Shown here piece by piece: positions 18,327-27,623 of a DNA stretch of 64,000 nt. The notes below the pieces were generated by a model. The model saw only the letters and a program-made list of their open reading frames with translations, was not told the origin of the DNA and ran no database searches. The translations under genes and the position numbers were made by a program. Origin of the DNA: Microcosmobacter sp040493455 (GTDB lineage Bacteria > Bacteroidota > Bacteroidia > Flavobacteriales > Flavobacteriaceae); contig NZ_JANFDA010000002.1 in assembly GCF_040493455.1 (NCBI RefSeq), positions 186,001-250,000 on the forward strand, read 5' to 3'. Every line of letters begins with the position of its first letter. Positions within the stretch are counted from its first letter, which is position 1.

Positions 18327-19430
18327 NNNNNNNNNNNNNNNNNNNNNNNNNNNNNNNNNNNNNNNNNNNNNNNNNNNNNNNNNNNNNNNNNNNNNNNNNN
18401 NNNNNNNNNNNNNNNNNNNNNNNNNNCTACAGTCTCATCTGCAGGGATAGTCAATTCTGGATCAGTTGTATCAACAACAGTAATTACTTGACTTTCGATA
18501 GTCTTATTATCACAGTTATCTGTAGCTTCCCAGATTCTGATGATTGTATAGCTGTCTTCACATTCTCCTTCTTCTATCTTCTCTTCAACAAAAACAACAT
18601 CTACATCATCATCACAGTTATCTGTAGCAGAAGCTTCTCCAATTTCTGGAATAGAATCACACTCTACAGTTTCGTCAGCAGGAACTGTTAATACAGGGTT
18701 TGTAGTATCTACAACAGTGATAGTTTGAGACAATGTTGTCTTGTTATCACAATCGTCATATGCAGTCCAAGTTCTGATGATAGTGTAGCTATCTTCACAA
18801 TCTCCAGGAACGACTTCTTCTCCATCGTATATAATTCCAACTTCATCATCACAGTTATCCGTAGCAGAAGCTTCTCCAACTTCAGGAATAGCATCGCACT
18901 CTACAGTTTCATCATCTGGGATAATTAATTCAGGAGACTTATTGTCAATTACAATAACCGTTTGCTCTGCAGTCGCAGTACGTCCACAGTCATCTTCGAA
19001 GAAATAAGAAATTATGAACTCTCCACAGTCTTCTGTGAAAGGCTCAAAAGCTCCTTGTACTTGACCATTAATAGCACAAGCTCCTTTATCTACTCCATTA
19101 GAGTAGCTTAAATAAGGTGCTTCAAATTCAGCTAGGTCTTCACAAAAAACTTCTAATGTTTTTGGATCTTCAAATACAGCTTCTGGAGCTGGGTTTACTG
19201 TAATAGTTTGTGTAGCAGAAACTGAGTTACCACAGTTATCTGTAGCTGTCCATGTTCTTACTAGTACTCCACCTTCACAAGCTAAGCCTAAGTTAGAATC
19301 ATCAACAACTAATTGAATATCTACATCTTCATCACAGTTATCTGTAGCTGAAGGAGATCCTTCTTGTACTTCTGGAATTTCATCTATACAGTCTACTGTA
19401 AGATCTTCAGGAATATTAGATAGTTCAGGG
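17980..19430 (-). repeat. Tandem ~240-bp repeats encoding HYR-like domains
   Basis: The plus-strand motif TTATCACAGTTATCTGTAGC or close variants recurs near 18050, 18286, 18507, 18746 (diverged) and 19229. Adjacent copies are ~235-240 bp apart, which is 79-80 residues. Each unit encodes ATDNCD ... SQTITVVDTT.P.L.IPADETVECD. The near-identity of adjacent units explains the assembly gap at 18327-18426. Confidence 0.8.
18327..18426. other. Assembly gap of 100 Ns
   Basis: Exactly 100 undetermined bases lie inside the repeats, a typical placeholder length. The two flanking reading frames do not match across 100 bases, which shows that the true gap length is not 100 (modulo 3) rather than that the gene is broken. 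Confidence 0.95.
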
Positions 19431-20371
19431 TCTGTGTTATCGTTTCCTTTGAAACTGATTTTTATAGGTTCAGCTTCATTACCACATTCATCTACTATTG
19501 TATATGTGTATTGAGCTTTCCAACCACAATCGTCTCCTTTAGAGCTTTCTGTCTTAACTACAGTAATTTCACCACAGTTATCAGAGAATAAATCTTTAAC
19601 TTCTTGCTCTGTTGGTCCTTGCTCTTTGTTTGCAAAACACTCTTCTGAAGTGCCTCCTTCTAAAATGCTTAAGTCTGCATCTGGGTTTAATTGTGGTGCT
19701 TCATTGTCACCTCCAGAGTACTCAACTTTAACATCTCCCATGTACTGGTTTCCACAGGCATCAACAACTGTATATTCATAGATCACACTCCACTCACAGT
19801 CATCACCAACTGGCTCTCCAGTTTTAGTAACTATAGGGATGCTACAGTTGTCTTTAAACAAGTCAACAATATCTTGCTCACTTGGCCCCTCAGGAATTTC
19901 ATCAAAGCAAAGATTCAATTCAGCCTCTCCTGTTGGGAGTTCTGCCACAAGATATGGCGCTTCTTGATCTCTACCAATGAAAATTTCCTTATGTAAAATA
20001 AGGGCTTCTGGGTTTTCAATATAATCTCCACAGTAGTATGTGTAGATTACTTGCCAACCACAATCATCTCCTTGAAGATCCTGTTCTACAGAGAATACCA
20101 GCTCAGGGCAGGCTTCTCCAAAAAGCATCTCCAAATCATTTTGATCAAACGTCGGGCCAGGTGCGTTGTCAGCACAAAGGTTGAGTTCCACACTAGGCGC
20201 AATTTGTTGACCAAACACCGAGCTTGTATTAAACGCAAAAAGCATCATAAAGGCCAAAGCCCAGATGCTACTTTTCTGTTTAATACCAAACTTAGCGCAA
20301 CACGATAAATTTGTGACAGCTTGCCAAAATTTGACAGTACTACCACATCGGGTAAAATTGCTCATAAACAT
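18427..20371 (-). CDS. Giant HYR-repeat surface protein, N-terminal part with signal peptide
   Basis: This is the 5' part of the same gene (648 residues before the gap). An unusually long N-region (~32 residues, basic) leads into a hydrophobic core, IWALAFMMLFAFNTSSVFGQ, a Sec signal peptide cleaved after ~54 residues; ATG 20365 is an alternative start. Then come repeats of the type LNLCADNAPGPTF / DNCGEITVVKT / GDDCGWKAQYTYTIVDECGN, and from ~residue 330 classic HYR units (TDNCDEDVDI, RTWTATDNCGNS). High Asp/Glu and paired Cys suggest calcium binding and disulphides. Shared frame, repeats and a single terminator indicate one protein of more than 2000 residues with the part at 14200-18326. 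Confidence 0.85.
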
Positions 20372-20501
20372 AACATTTGGTTTTAAATTAAAATTATCTT
20401 AACATATTTATATACATAAACACAACTCAACCACAGTCTTAGCTGTAGTTAAATCAGTAATGGATGTAACACGAGTTAAGTGCTACAAACACAATAGATT
20501 G

Positions 20502-20520
20502 AAGTATCAATTTGATACTT
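20502..20520. promoter_or_regulatory. Perfect palindrome AAGTATCAA-T-TTGATACTT
   Basis: Nine-base arms around a single T, ~130 bases upstream of the adhesin start codon. The symmetry and AT content suit a dimeric repressor/activator site or an mRNA hairpin. No second copy was noticed nearby, and the binding protein is unknown. Confidence 0.45.
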
Positions 20521-20644
20521 AAATCATATCAATAAATTTGCTAATAATCAATTGTTGTGCTATTAAACAATTTGATAAGGTAAGAACCAAGAAATGGAAT
20601 TTCGTTGGTTTTATGATTAGTGTTGTAGGTGGCACCAATCAATT

Positions 20645-20675
20645 CAAAAATATATTTAAAATTAAAGTCTACCAA
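20645..20675 (-). promoter_or_regulatory. Probable minus-strand promoter TTG-N20-TATTTTTG
   Basis: On the minus strand TTG (20675-20673) is followed after 20 bases by TATTTTTG (20652-20645), close to the Bacteroidota consensus. It would drive the adhesin gene with a long untranslated leader. Confidence 0.4.
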
Positions 20676-20727
20676 ATAAATTTAGCATTTTTTTCACTAA
20701 AATCCCTTTGGTCTTTTTTTTCTACGT

Positions 20728-22239
20728 TTAATCGAAAAGCAACTCATTTTCAATGCAAAAATCATCGATAAACTGAATTGACTCCTTAATCTGATTATGA
20801 AAAACTTGGTCTTCTGAAACAAATTTAACTTCCTCTCTATAAGCTCTTAAGAAGGACTCTATAAAATCTGATGAACGTTTTGGCGACCTAAAACTTAATG
20901 CTTGTGAAGCATTGAAGAGTTCTATCGCTAAAATACGTTTCACATTAATTATTAGTTGCAACGCTTGAGTTGCAGCATTTGCCCCCATACTTACATGATC
21001 TTCCTGCCCATTTGAAGACACAATTGAATCTATACTCGCTGGTGTTGCAAGTTGTTTATTAGCACTAACAATACTTGCAGCAGTATACTGTGGTATCATA
21101 AATCCGGAGTTTAACCCAGGGTTATCTACCAAAAACGTAGGCAAGCCTCTTAGACCTGAAACCAATTGAAATATTCGGCGTTCAGAAATGTTACCCAACT
21201 CTGCCATGGCTACCTTTAAATAGTCTAATGCTAATGCTAATGGTTGTCCATGGAAATTTCCTCCAGAAATAATCTCATCTTCATTTATAAAAATGTTTGG
21301 ATTATCTGTCACAGAATTGATCTCGGTAACAAATACCTTTTCTATATGAGATAAAGCATCTTTGGTTGCACCATGCACCTGAGGAATACATCTAAATGAA
21401 TATGGATCTTGAACATGTGCTTTTGGCTGGTTAATGATTTCACTACCTTCAACAAACTCTCTAACACGTTTTGCTGTAGCCAATTGCCCATTATGAGGTC
21501 TAACCAAATGTACCAATTCATTAAATGGTTCTATTCGACCATCATAAGCCTCGAGAGAAATGCTCCCAACTAAATCTGCTAAATATGAAAGCTTGTAGGA
21601 TTCCAATAAACTGTAAATACCATAAGCACTCATAAATTGTGTCCCATTAAGAAGCGCTAAACCTTCCTTAGACTTTAATTGAATTGTAGACCAATTGAAT
21701 TCTTCCAGAATTACTTCAGAAGATACTATCTCTCCTTTATAAAACACCTCTCCCTTACCAATTAATGGTAGAGACAAATGTGCGAGCGGTGCTAAATCTC
21801 CTGATGCTCCTAATGATCCTTGTGTGTAAACTACTGGTAATATGTCATTATTGTAAAACGCTACAAGACGCTCTACAGTTTCTAATTGCACACCACTATG
21901 TCCGTAACTGAGGGATTGTATTTTTAGAAAGAGCATGAGTTTAACAATGGTATTTGGCACCATATCTCCTGTACCACATGCATGGGACATTACCAAATTC
22001 TCTTGAAGCTTAGTGAGATTTTCATTAGAAATCTTCACATTATATAATGATCCAAAGCCTGTGTTAATTCCATAAATAGGATCATTCTGCCGTTCCATCC
22101 TATTATCGAGATAAGTTCTACAACTCGTAATCTTCTGTTTTGCAGAATCTGAAAGTTCTAAAAGTTTATCGCTAAGTAAAATGTCGCTAATGTCTTCGAG
22201 ACTTAAATGATCATTTGATATTGTATGGTAAGTACTCAT
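20728..22239 (-). CDS. hutH: Histidine ammonia-lyase
   Basis: The 503-residue enzyme has the full aromatic amino-acid lyase fold. A145-S146-G147 in the GSLGASGDLAPLAH stretch forms the MIO cofactor. YGINTGFG (Tyr56) and NLVMSHACGTG (Ser85-His86) are the substrate-side elements expected of the histidine-specific branch; tyrosine lyases have a different pair there. It deaminates histidine to urocanate in the cytoplasm. No hutU, hutI or hutG is adjacent, so the rest of the pathway must lie elsewhere. Transcribed alone. Confidence 0.93.
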   Translation of the reverse strand: MSTYHTISNDHLSLEDISDILLSDKLLELSDSAKQKITSCRTYLDNRMERQNDPIYGINTGFGSLYNVKISNENLTKLQENLVMSHACGTGDMVPNTIVKLMLFLKIQSLSYGHSGVQLETVERLVAFYNNDILPVVYTQGSLGASGDLAPLAHLSLPLIGKGEVFYKGEIVSSEVILEEFNWSTIQLKSKEGLALLNGTQFMSAYGIYSLLESYKLSYLADLVGSISLEAYDGRIEPFNELVHLVRPHNGQLATAKRVREFVEGSEIINQPKAHVQDPYSFRCIPQVHGATKDALSHIEKVFVTEINSVTDNPNIFINEDEIISGGNFHGQPLALALDYLKVAMAELGNISERRIFQLVSGLRGLPTFLVDNPGLNSGFMIPQYTAASIVSANKQLATPASIDSIVSSNGQEDHVSMGANAATQALQLIINVKRILAIELFNASQALSFRSPKRSSDFIESFLRAYREEVKFVSEDQVFHNQIKESIQFIDDFCIENELLFD

Positions 22240-22335
22240 TTGTATTATTTAATCTCCCAAAAGTCTATATTCAGTTAGTAATATGCAACAAATGTTAATA
22301 AGTAATATAATTTAGGCTAAATAGCTTCTAAATGC

Positions 22336-22343
22336 TATTTTTG
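22336..22343 (+). promoter_or_regulatory. Probable -7 box TATTTTTG
   Basis: A TAnnTTTG match 22 bases before the thioredoxin-lipoprotein start. There is no TTG at the best -33 spacing. Confidence 0.35.
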
Positions 22344-22365
22344 GGAAAACCTAAAATCTAATCTT

Positions 22366-23406
22366 ATGAAAAAATTGTTATTGCTTTTCTGTGCGATATG
22401 TGTATTATCATGTAAGGAAGAGCCTAAAGATTATGCTACCGTTTCTGGTAAAATACTGAATCCACATGAAGATAAAACCTTAACGATCTTCAAAGGAAAA
22501 GAATACACCAAAGAAATAAAAATTAATGATGACGGTACATTTAGTGATACATTGAAAGTTGCTGAAGGCGATTATACGTTAAAACATGGTGCTGAGTATG
22601 GAAACATATTCCTAAAGAATGGTTTCGTATCTTCTTTTGAAACCGATTATGAAGATTTTGACAGTAAATTGACTTACAGTGGTGATGGTGCTGACATCAA
22701 TAACTTTGGAATAAAATCCTACTTAATCTCTAATGATTATTTTACGGATGAGCTTTTCGATAGTGGTACTAAGGAGGACTTAGACAAAGCAGTAGTTGCT
22801 TACGAAAAGGGTTATCAAGATTTAATGGATAGCTATCAAGGCTTAGATTCTCTACACAAAGCTAATGGCCAAAAAAATATGGAAAGTACTGTAAAGTCGC
22901 TTAAAAGGTATTTGTCTGGCAAAATAGCCTTAAGAGAAGCTTTACCTAAAGGAACTGCTTCTCCAACATTCACTAATTACGAAAACTACGCTGGTGGTAC
23001 TACTTCATTAGATGACCTTAAGGGTAAATATCTTTACCTAGACATTTGGGCTACATGGTGTGGGCCTTGTAAGCGTGAGATTCCATCTTTAAAGAAAGTT
23101 GAAAAGGAATTTCATGGAAAAAACATTGAGTTTGTAAGTATCTCTGTTGATAATGGTAGAGGATACAAAGACAAGTCTATGGAAGCTGCAAAGGAAGGCT
23201 GGAAAAAGATGATTGCTGACAAAGAACTTGGAGGTATTCAACTTTTAGCTGATAAAGCCTGGGAGTCTGATTTTATTAAAAATTATAAGATTGATGGTAT
23301 TCCAAGATTTATTCTTATAGATCCTGAAGGAAATATCGTTAGTGCAGATGCACCAAGACCTTCTAATCCTAAGTTAGTAGAAATGCTCAAAGAATTGAAC
23401 ATTTAA
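22366..23406 (+). CDS. TlpA/ResA-like thioredoxin-domain lipoprotein
   Basis: The 346-residue protein has a lipoprotein signal peptide (LLLLFCAICVLSCKEE, Cys16). An N-terminal beta-rich region follows (~20-115, SGKILNPHEDKTLTIFKG, DUF4369-like), then a helical linker (~120-200) and a C-terminal thioredoxin fold with the redox site WCGPC (Cys232, Cys235). The cis-Pro loop is IDGIPRFILIDPEGNIV. It is a membrane-anchored periplasmic thiol-disulphide oxidoreductase, probably reducing or isomerising disulphides in exported proteins or apocytochromes. Single gene with its own terminator. Confidence 0.9.
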   Translation: MKKLLLLFCAICVLSCKEEPKDYATVSGKILNPHEDKTLTIFKGKEYTKEIKINDDGTFSDTLKVAEGDYTLKHGAEYGNIFLKNGFVSSFETDYEDFDSKLTYSGDGADINNFGIKSYLISNDYFTDELFDSGTKEDLDKAVVAYEKGYQDLMDSYQGLDSLHKANGQKNMESTVKSLKRYLSGKIALREALPKGTASPTFTNYENYAGGTTSLDDLKGKYLYLDIWATWCGPCKREIPSLKKVEKEFHGKNIEFVSISVDNGRGYKDKSMEAAKEGWKKMIADKELGGIQLLADKAWESDFIKNYKIDGIPRFILIDPEGNIVSADAPRPSNPKLVEMLKELNI

Positions 23407-23430
23407 TAGTTTTCAATATAAAATTATAAA

Positions 23431-23455
23431 GGCGGCTCAGTGAGCCGCCTTTTTT
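23431..23455. terminator. Bidirectional GC-rich terminator
   Basis: The stem GGCGGCTC (23431-23438) with GAGCCGCC (23442-23449), a three-base loop, then six Ts. It separates the convergent thioredoxin-lipoprotein and nnr genes; the last bases overlap the nnr stop region. Confidence 0.85.
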
Positions 23456-24998
23456 ATTGTTCTTCTTGTTGTTCTTGAGGTTGTTCTGGCTGTTTAAACA
23501 AATCTATATAAGCTTCTCCCAAATACTCTATAACATTACTTGCAATTAAACTTTGATACCCAAAGTCTTCAAGAGCAATATCCGCAGATCTTCCGTGTAA
23601 GTATACGCCAAATAAAGCCGCAACTATAGGCTCATAACCCTGTGCTAACAATCCTGTAATAATTCCTGTTAAAACATCTCCAGTACCAGCAGTTGCTAAA
23701 CCTGGATTTCCAGTTGAGTTGACATAGAGCTTATCTCCAAAAACAGTAACCGTGTGTGCTCCTTTTATAACTAAAATACACTTATAGCGCTTAGAAAATG
23801 ACTTCGCCTTTTTTAGCTTATCAAAATCATCTTTCCATTTTCCGATTAATCGTTCTAGCTCTTTAGGATGTGGCGTGAGAATAACTTGTTCTGGCAAGAG
23901 TTTAGCTAAAGCTTTCTTCTTAGCGATAATGTTCAAACCATCTGCATCGACAACCATTGGAAGCTTATTTTCCCCTAAAAATGCTTCAAAAGCTGCTACA
24001 GTTTCTTTACTTGTTCCTACTCCAATACCAAAACCAATAACATCTGCTTCAATATTGTGCTTAATCGAGGTTATAGTATTATCATCAATATCAGTAGCAA
24101 CCATAGCTTCTGGCAATGCAGTTTGCATTATCGTATAGCCACATTTAGGGACGAAGGAAGATACCAACCCGCTCCCTGATACTAAAGCAGCTCTACTCGC
24201 CAAAATCACAGAACCAATCTTTCCGTAACTACCACCTATAATTAGGCTATGACCATGAGTTCCTTTGTTCGCAAACTTTTCACGTGGCCTATACATCGAT
24301 AACACTTCGTACTTGCCTATAAGTTCTGCTTCTGTGACTGTAGTAAACAAAAACTCAGGATCTATGCCTATATCTAGTATTTCCCATTGCACTGTGTATT
24401 TTGCAGTATCCGGAAGGAAGAACACTAATTTCGGAGATTGAAAACTCAATGTGTAATTAGCCTGAACAACTCCATTTTCATCTTCAGGAATTTTATCGGT
24501 ATACAACCCTGACGGAACATCAATAGAGAGTGTAAATGCTTTTGAATTTTTAAAATGCGTAAACAACGCTTTCACCCAATCATCTGCTTGGCGATTGAGC
24601 CCAATACCAAATACGGCATCAACAATTATATCTTCTTTTTGAATAACAGGAAAATCTTCTTCACATGTTAGAAGTTCTGGCCATTCCTTTGTAGTGTTCT
24701 TAATACGGTCATAATTAATCAAAAAATCCTTGGAGCGCTTATCACTGTAATTTACCACATAAGTCTTCACATTATAACCATGAGTCACTAAATGCCTCGC
24801 AACGACTAACCCATCTCCTCCATTATTTCCAATTCCACAAAATACATGAATCGGAACTTGTGCACCTTGCATTCGCATATGTAGCCAGTTGAATATTTGA
24901 ATTCCTGCACGCTCCATAAGCTCTGTAGAAGAAATATTCTGACGCTGAGCAGTAAGCTTATCGCCTTGGTAAATTTGTTCTTTAGAAAATATTTTCAT
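23454..24998 (-). CDS. nnr: Bifunctional NAD(P)H-hydrate epimerase / ADP-dependent dehydratase
   Basis: The 514-residue fusion has an N-terminal YjeF_N epimerase domain (~1-215, GIGNNGGDGLVVARHL). The C-terminal ribokinase-like dehydratase domain (~225-495) carries GGSYGKIGSVILASRAAL, DADGLN, LTPHPKELERLIG and the active-site GTGDVLTGIITGLLAQG. It repairs damaged NAD(P)H hydrates. The last dozen residues are Gln/Glu/Pro-rich and outside the fold. It diverges from thrA. Confidence 0.95.
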   Translation of the reverse strand: MKIFSKEQIYQGDKLTAQRQNISSTELMERAGIQIFNWLHMRMQGAQVPIHVFCGIGNNGGDGLVVARHLVTHGYNVKTYVVNYSDKRSKDFLINYDRIKNTTKEWPELLTCEEDFPVIQKEDIIVDAVFGIGLNRQADDWVKALFTHFKNSKAFTLSIDVPSGLYTDKIPEDENGVVQANYTLSFQSPKLVFFLPDTAKYTVQWEILDIGIDPEFLFTTVTEAELIGKYEVLSMYRPREKFANKGTHGHSLIIGGSYGKIGSVILASRAALVSGSGLVSSFVPKCGYTIMQTALPEAMVATDIDDNTITSIKHNIEADVIGFGIGVGTSKETVAAFEAFLGENKLPMVVDADGLNIIAKKKALAKLLPEQVILTPHPKELERLIGKWKDDFDKLKKAKSFSKRYKCILVIKGAHTVTVFGDKLYVNSTGNPGLATAGTGDVLTGIITGLLAQGYEPIVAALFGVYLHGRSADIALEDFGYQSLIASNVIEYLGEAYIDLFKQPEQPQEQQEEQ

Positions 24999-25102
24999 TC
25001 AGTTAATTGCTTTATTTTCAGATTAAAAAAGACCCTTAAACGAAATTATAAGGCTTTCGCTCTAAAAAACTGTATTTAATTTTTTTATAGTCGTAAAAAT
25101 AA

Positions 25103-25110
25103 TACATTTG
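25103..25110 (+). promoter_or_regulatory. Probable -7 box TACATTTG upstream of thrABC
   Basis: TACATTTG fits TAnnTTTG and lies 64 bases before the thrA start. The intervening leader contains a small hairpin, CTTATT-AG-AATAAG, but no leader peptide rich in Thr/Ile and no T-run, so a classical thr attenuator is not seen. Confidence 0.45.
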
Positions 25111-25174
25111 AGAAGCTTATTAGAATAAGCCCTGAACTAATTAAAAACGACCATAAAATCTAACACTTACTAAG

Positions 25175-27622
25175 ATGAAAGTCTTAAAATTCGGCGGAAC
25201 TTCAGTAGGATCTGCCAAAATGATAGAGAATGTCATTGCCATCTTAAAAAATTACTCCAAAGATGATCAGGTTATTTGTGTAGTTTCCGCTGTTGGAGGC
25301 ATTACAGACCATCTTCTAAAAGCTGGGCAATTGGCTAAAGAAAAGGATGAAGATTACATCATAGAATATAAAGCCATTAAGGATAAGCATACTAGTATTG
25401 TCAAAGCCTTGATACCACAAAAGAATGAAGCCGTTTTAGGTTATATTAAAGACCGATTGAGCGAACTAAAAAGCTTATTGGATGGCATCTATTTGATCAA
25501 TGAATTGTCACCTAAGACATCTGACAAGCTTACTAGTTTTGGTGAATTAATGTCGTCTTACATTATCGCGCAAGCACTAAAGAGCAAACGTATTTCTGCA
25601 CAACGCAAGAATTCGCAAGAACTTATAGTAACAGATTCAAATTTTACTAAGGCAGAAGTCAACACAGATAAAACGAATAAGGCAATAGTAGCTTATTTCA
25701 AATCAGCTAAAGAGCGTATTACAATTCTTCCTGGATTTATATCAAGATCAGAATCTGGTGAAAGCACAACACTAGGCAGAGGCGGATCAGATTTTACCGC
25801 ATCTATTATTGCTTCGGCATTAAAGGTGGATGTTTTAGAAATTTGGACTGATGTAAGCGGAATGTTTACTGCTAATCCAAAATTGGTAAAACAAGCCTTA
25901 CCAATCAAACGCTTATCCTATCAAGAAGCTATGGAACTTTCGCATTTTGGAGCAAAGGTCTTATATGCTCCGACAGTACAGCCAGCTTTGGATGCCAAGA
26001 TTCCTATTTTAATAAAAAACACATTAGAGCCTAAAGCTGAAGGCACCATTATATCTGACGAAAGCACTATCAGTAATGGTTCACCAGTAAAAGGGTTGAG
26101 CCATATTAGTAACATCGCTTTGTTAACGCTACAAGGAAGCGGAATGGTTGGTGTCCCTGGATTTTCAAAGCGTTTGTTTGAAACTCTAGCAAGTGAAAAA
26201 ATAAATATCATACTTATCACTCAAGCTTCATCAGAACACTCAATATGTTTTGGTATTGAAGAAAGTGATGCCGAAAGGGCTAAACAAGCTATTCATGACA
26301 CCTTTGAGTATGAAATATCTTTACACAAGATAGACCCAATAGAGGTAGAAACAGATCTTTCTATTGTTGCTCTCGTAGGCGACAAAATGAAAGACCATCA
26401 AGGCATTAGCGGAAAGATGTTCAGTAGTATGGGTAAAAATAATATTAATGTTAGAGCAATTGCCCAAGGCGCTTCTGAACGGAATATTTCTGCTGTAATA
26501 AAAAACAACGATGTAAAGAAGGCTTTAAACTCTTTACACGAGCGCTTCTTCGAAGTTAAGACCAAGCGCCTAAACGTATTTATCACTGGTGTTGGTAATG
26601 TTGGAGAGCGTCTACTAGATCAAATAGATAATCAGAAAAGTTATTTACAAAACAACTTAAAGATGAATATTCGTGTTGTTGGATTATCTAATTCCAAAAA
26701 AATGATATTCAATTCTGAAGGTATAAATCTAGAACAATGGCCTTCAGCGCTTAGAAGAGGCGACAAAGCAGACCTAAAAGGCTTTTTGGACGCAGCAATA
26801 CAAATGAACTTGCGCAACAGTATTTTCATTGATATCACTGCAAGTCAAAAAGTATCCGATATGTATGCAGATTATCTCAAGCAAAGTATTGCTGTAATTG
26901 CTTGCAATAAAATTGCATGTTCTAGTGATTACGATCACTACAAAAATTTGAAACAATTATCGCTAAAATACAATGCACCTTTCTTATATGAAACCAATGT
27001 TGGCGCAGGTTTACCAGTAATCGACACTTTAAATAATTTGGTCGCATCTGGTGATAAAATCACTTCAATACAAGCGGTGTTGTCAGGAAGCTTGAATTTT
27101 ATTTTCAATAATTACAATGATAGAAAAAACTTCCACGATACAGTAAAACAAGCTCAATTTGAAGGCTACACTGAACCAGACCCAAGAGTGGATTTAAGTG
27201 GAGTTGATGTAGCAAGAAAGATTTTAATCTTAGCTCGAGAAAGTGGTATTGTGATGAATATTGAAGACATCACCAACGATACATTCCTGACAAAAGCCAA
27301 TTTAGAAGTCAATACTGTTGATGATTTCTATGAAACTCTCATCGAAGACGAATCGCATTTCCAAAAACTATATGAATCAGCTACATCCAAAAACTGCAAG
27401 CTAAAGTATGTTGCTGAATACAAAAAAGGTAAGGCTACGATTGGTCTGAAAGAAATACCTGTAGAACATCCTTTTTACAATCTTGAAGGAAAGGATAATA
27501 TTGTAATGTTCTATTCGCAACGCTATCCTAAATACCCTATGATAATTAAAGGTGCTGGCGCTGGAGCTGATGTGACAGCTTCTGGGCTATTTGCAGATAT
27601 TATACGAATTGGAAATAACTAA
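25175..27622 (+). CDS. thrA: Bifunctional aspartate kinase / homoserine dehydrogenase I
   Basis: The 815-residue fusion has an aspartokinase domain (1-~290, KFGGTSVGSA, TLGRGGSDFTASIIA), two ACT regulatory domains (~310-455, GSGMVGVPGFSKRLF; IVALVGDKM) and homoserine dehydrogenase (~465-815). The last carries the NAD(P)-binding VFITGVGNVGERLLDQI and the catalytic region ETNVGAGLPVIDTL. It catalyses the first and third steps of threonine/methionine synthesis. It is the first gene of a thrA-thrB-thrC operon, with a single base between its stop and the thrB ATG. Confidence 0.97.
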   Translation: MKVLKFGGTSVGSAKMIENVIAILKNYSKDDQVICVVSAVGGITDHLLKAGQLAKEKDEDYIIEYKAIKDKHTSIVKALIPQKNEAVLGYIKDRLSELKSLLDGIYLINELSPKTSDKLTSFGELMSSYIIAQALKSKRISAQRKNSQELIVTDSNFTKAEVNTDKTNKAIVAYFKSAKERITILPGFISRSESGESTTLGRGGSDFTASIIASALKVDVLEIWTDVSGMFTANPKLVKQALPIKRLSYQEAMELSHFGAKVLYAPTVQPALDAKIPILIKNTLEPKAEGTIISDESTISNGSPVKGLSHISNIALLTLQGSGMVGVPGFSKRLFETLASEKINIILITQASSEHSICFGIEESDAERAKQAIHDTFEYEISLHKIDPIEVETDLSIVALVGDKMKDHQGISGKMFSSMGKNNINVRAIAQGASERNISAVIKNNDVKKALNSLHERFFEVKTKRLNVFITGVGNVGERLLDQIDNQKSYLQNNLKMNIRVVGLSNSKKMIFNSEGINLEQWPSALRRGDKADLKGFLDAAIQMNLRNSIFIDITASQKVSDMYADYLKQSIAVIACNKIACSSDYDHYKNLKQLSLKYNAPFLYETNVGAGLPVIDTLNNLVASGDKITSIQAVLSGSLNFIFNNYNDRKNFHDTVKQAQFEGYTEPDPRVDLSGVDVARKILILARESGIVMNIEDITNDTFLTKANLEVNTVDDFYETLIEDESHFQKLYESATSKNCKLKYVAEYKKGKATIGLKEIPVEHPFYNLEGKDNIVMFYSQRYPKYPMIIKGAGAGADVTASGLFADIIRIGNN

Positions 27623-27623
27623 T

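Larger units (their letters stand above)
20372..20727 (-). other. Intergenic region / long 5' leader of the adhesin gene
   Basis: 356 bases without a convincing gene lie between the adhesin start and the hutH stop. They hold a probable minus-strand promoter (20645-20675), a perfect 9-bp-arm palindrome (20502-20520) and a stem-loop with arms AACCACAG (20429-20436) and CTGTAGTT (20443-20450). If the promoter is right the adhesin mRNA has a ~270-base leader containing both structures. A 77-codon plus-strand frame at 20538-20771 has no family resemblance and runs into hutH, so I do not call it. Confidence 0.5.

Noticed and set aside
18284..18700. Plus-strand ORF across the Ns and other plus-strand frames inside the adhesin
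   Set aside because: They are shadows of the minus-strand repeat gene, partly composed of undetermined bases, with Ser/Ile/Cys-rich low-complexity translation.
24999..25174. Threonine attenuator before thrA
   Set aside because: Only a small hairpin without a T-run and no leader peptide rich in Thr/Ile codons is present.
27591..27623. Longer N-terminus for homoserine kinase
   Set aside because: The extension overlaps thrA and has no similarity to the conserved kinase start; ATG 27624 gives the normal length.
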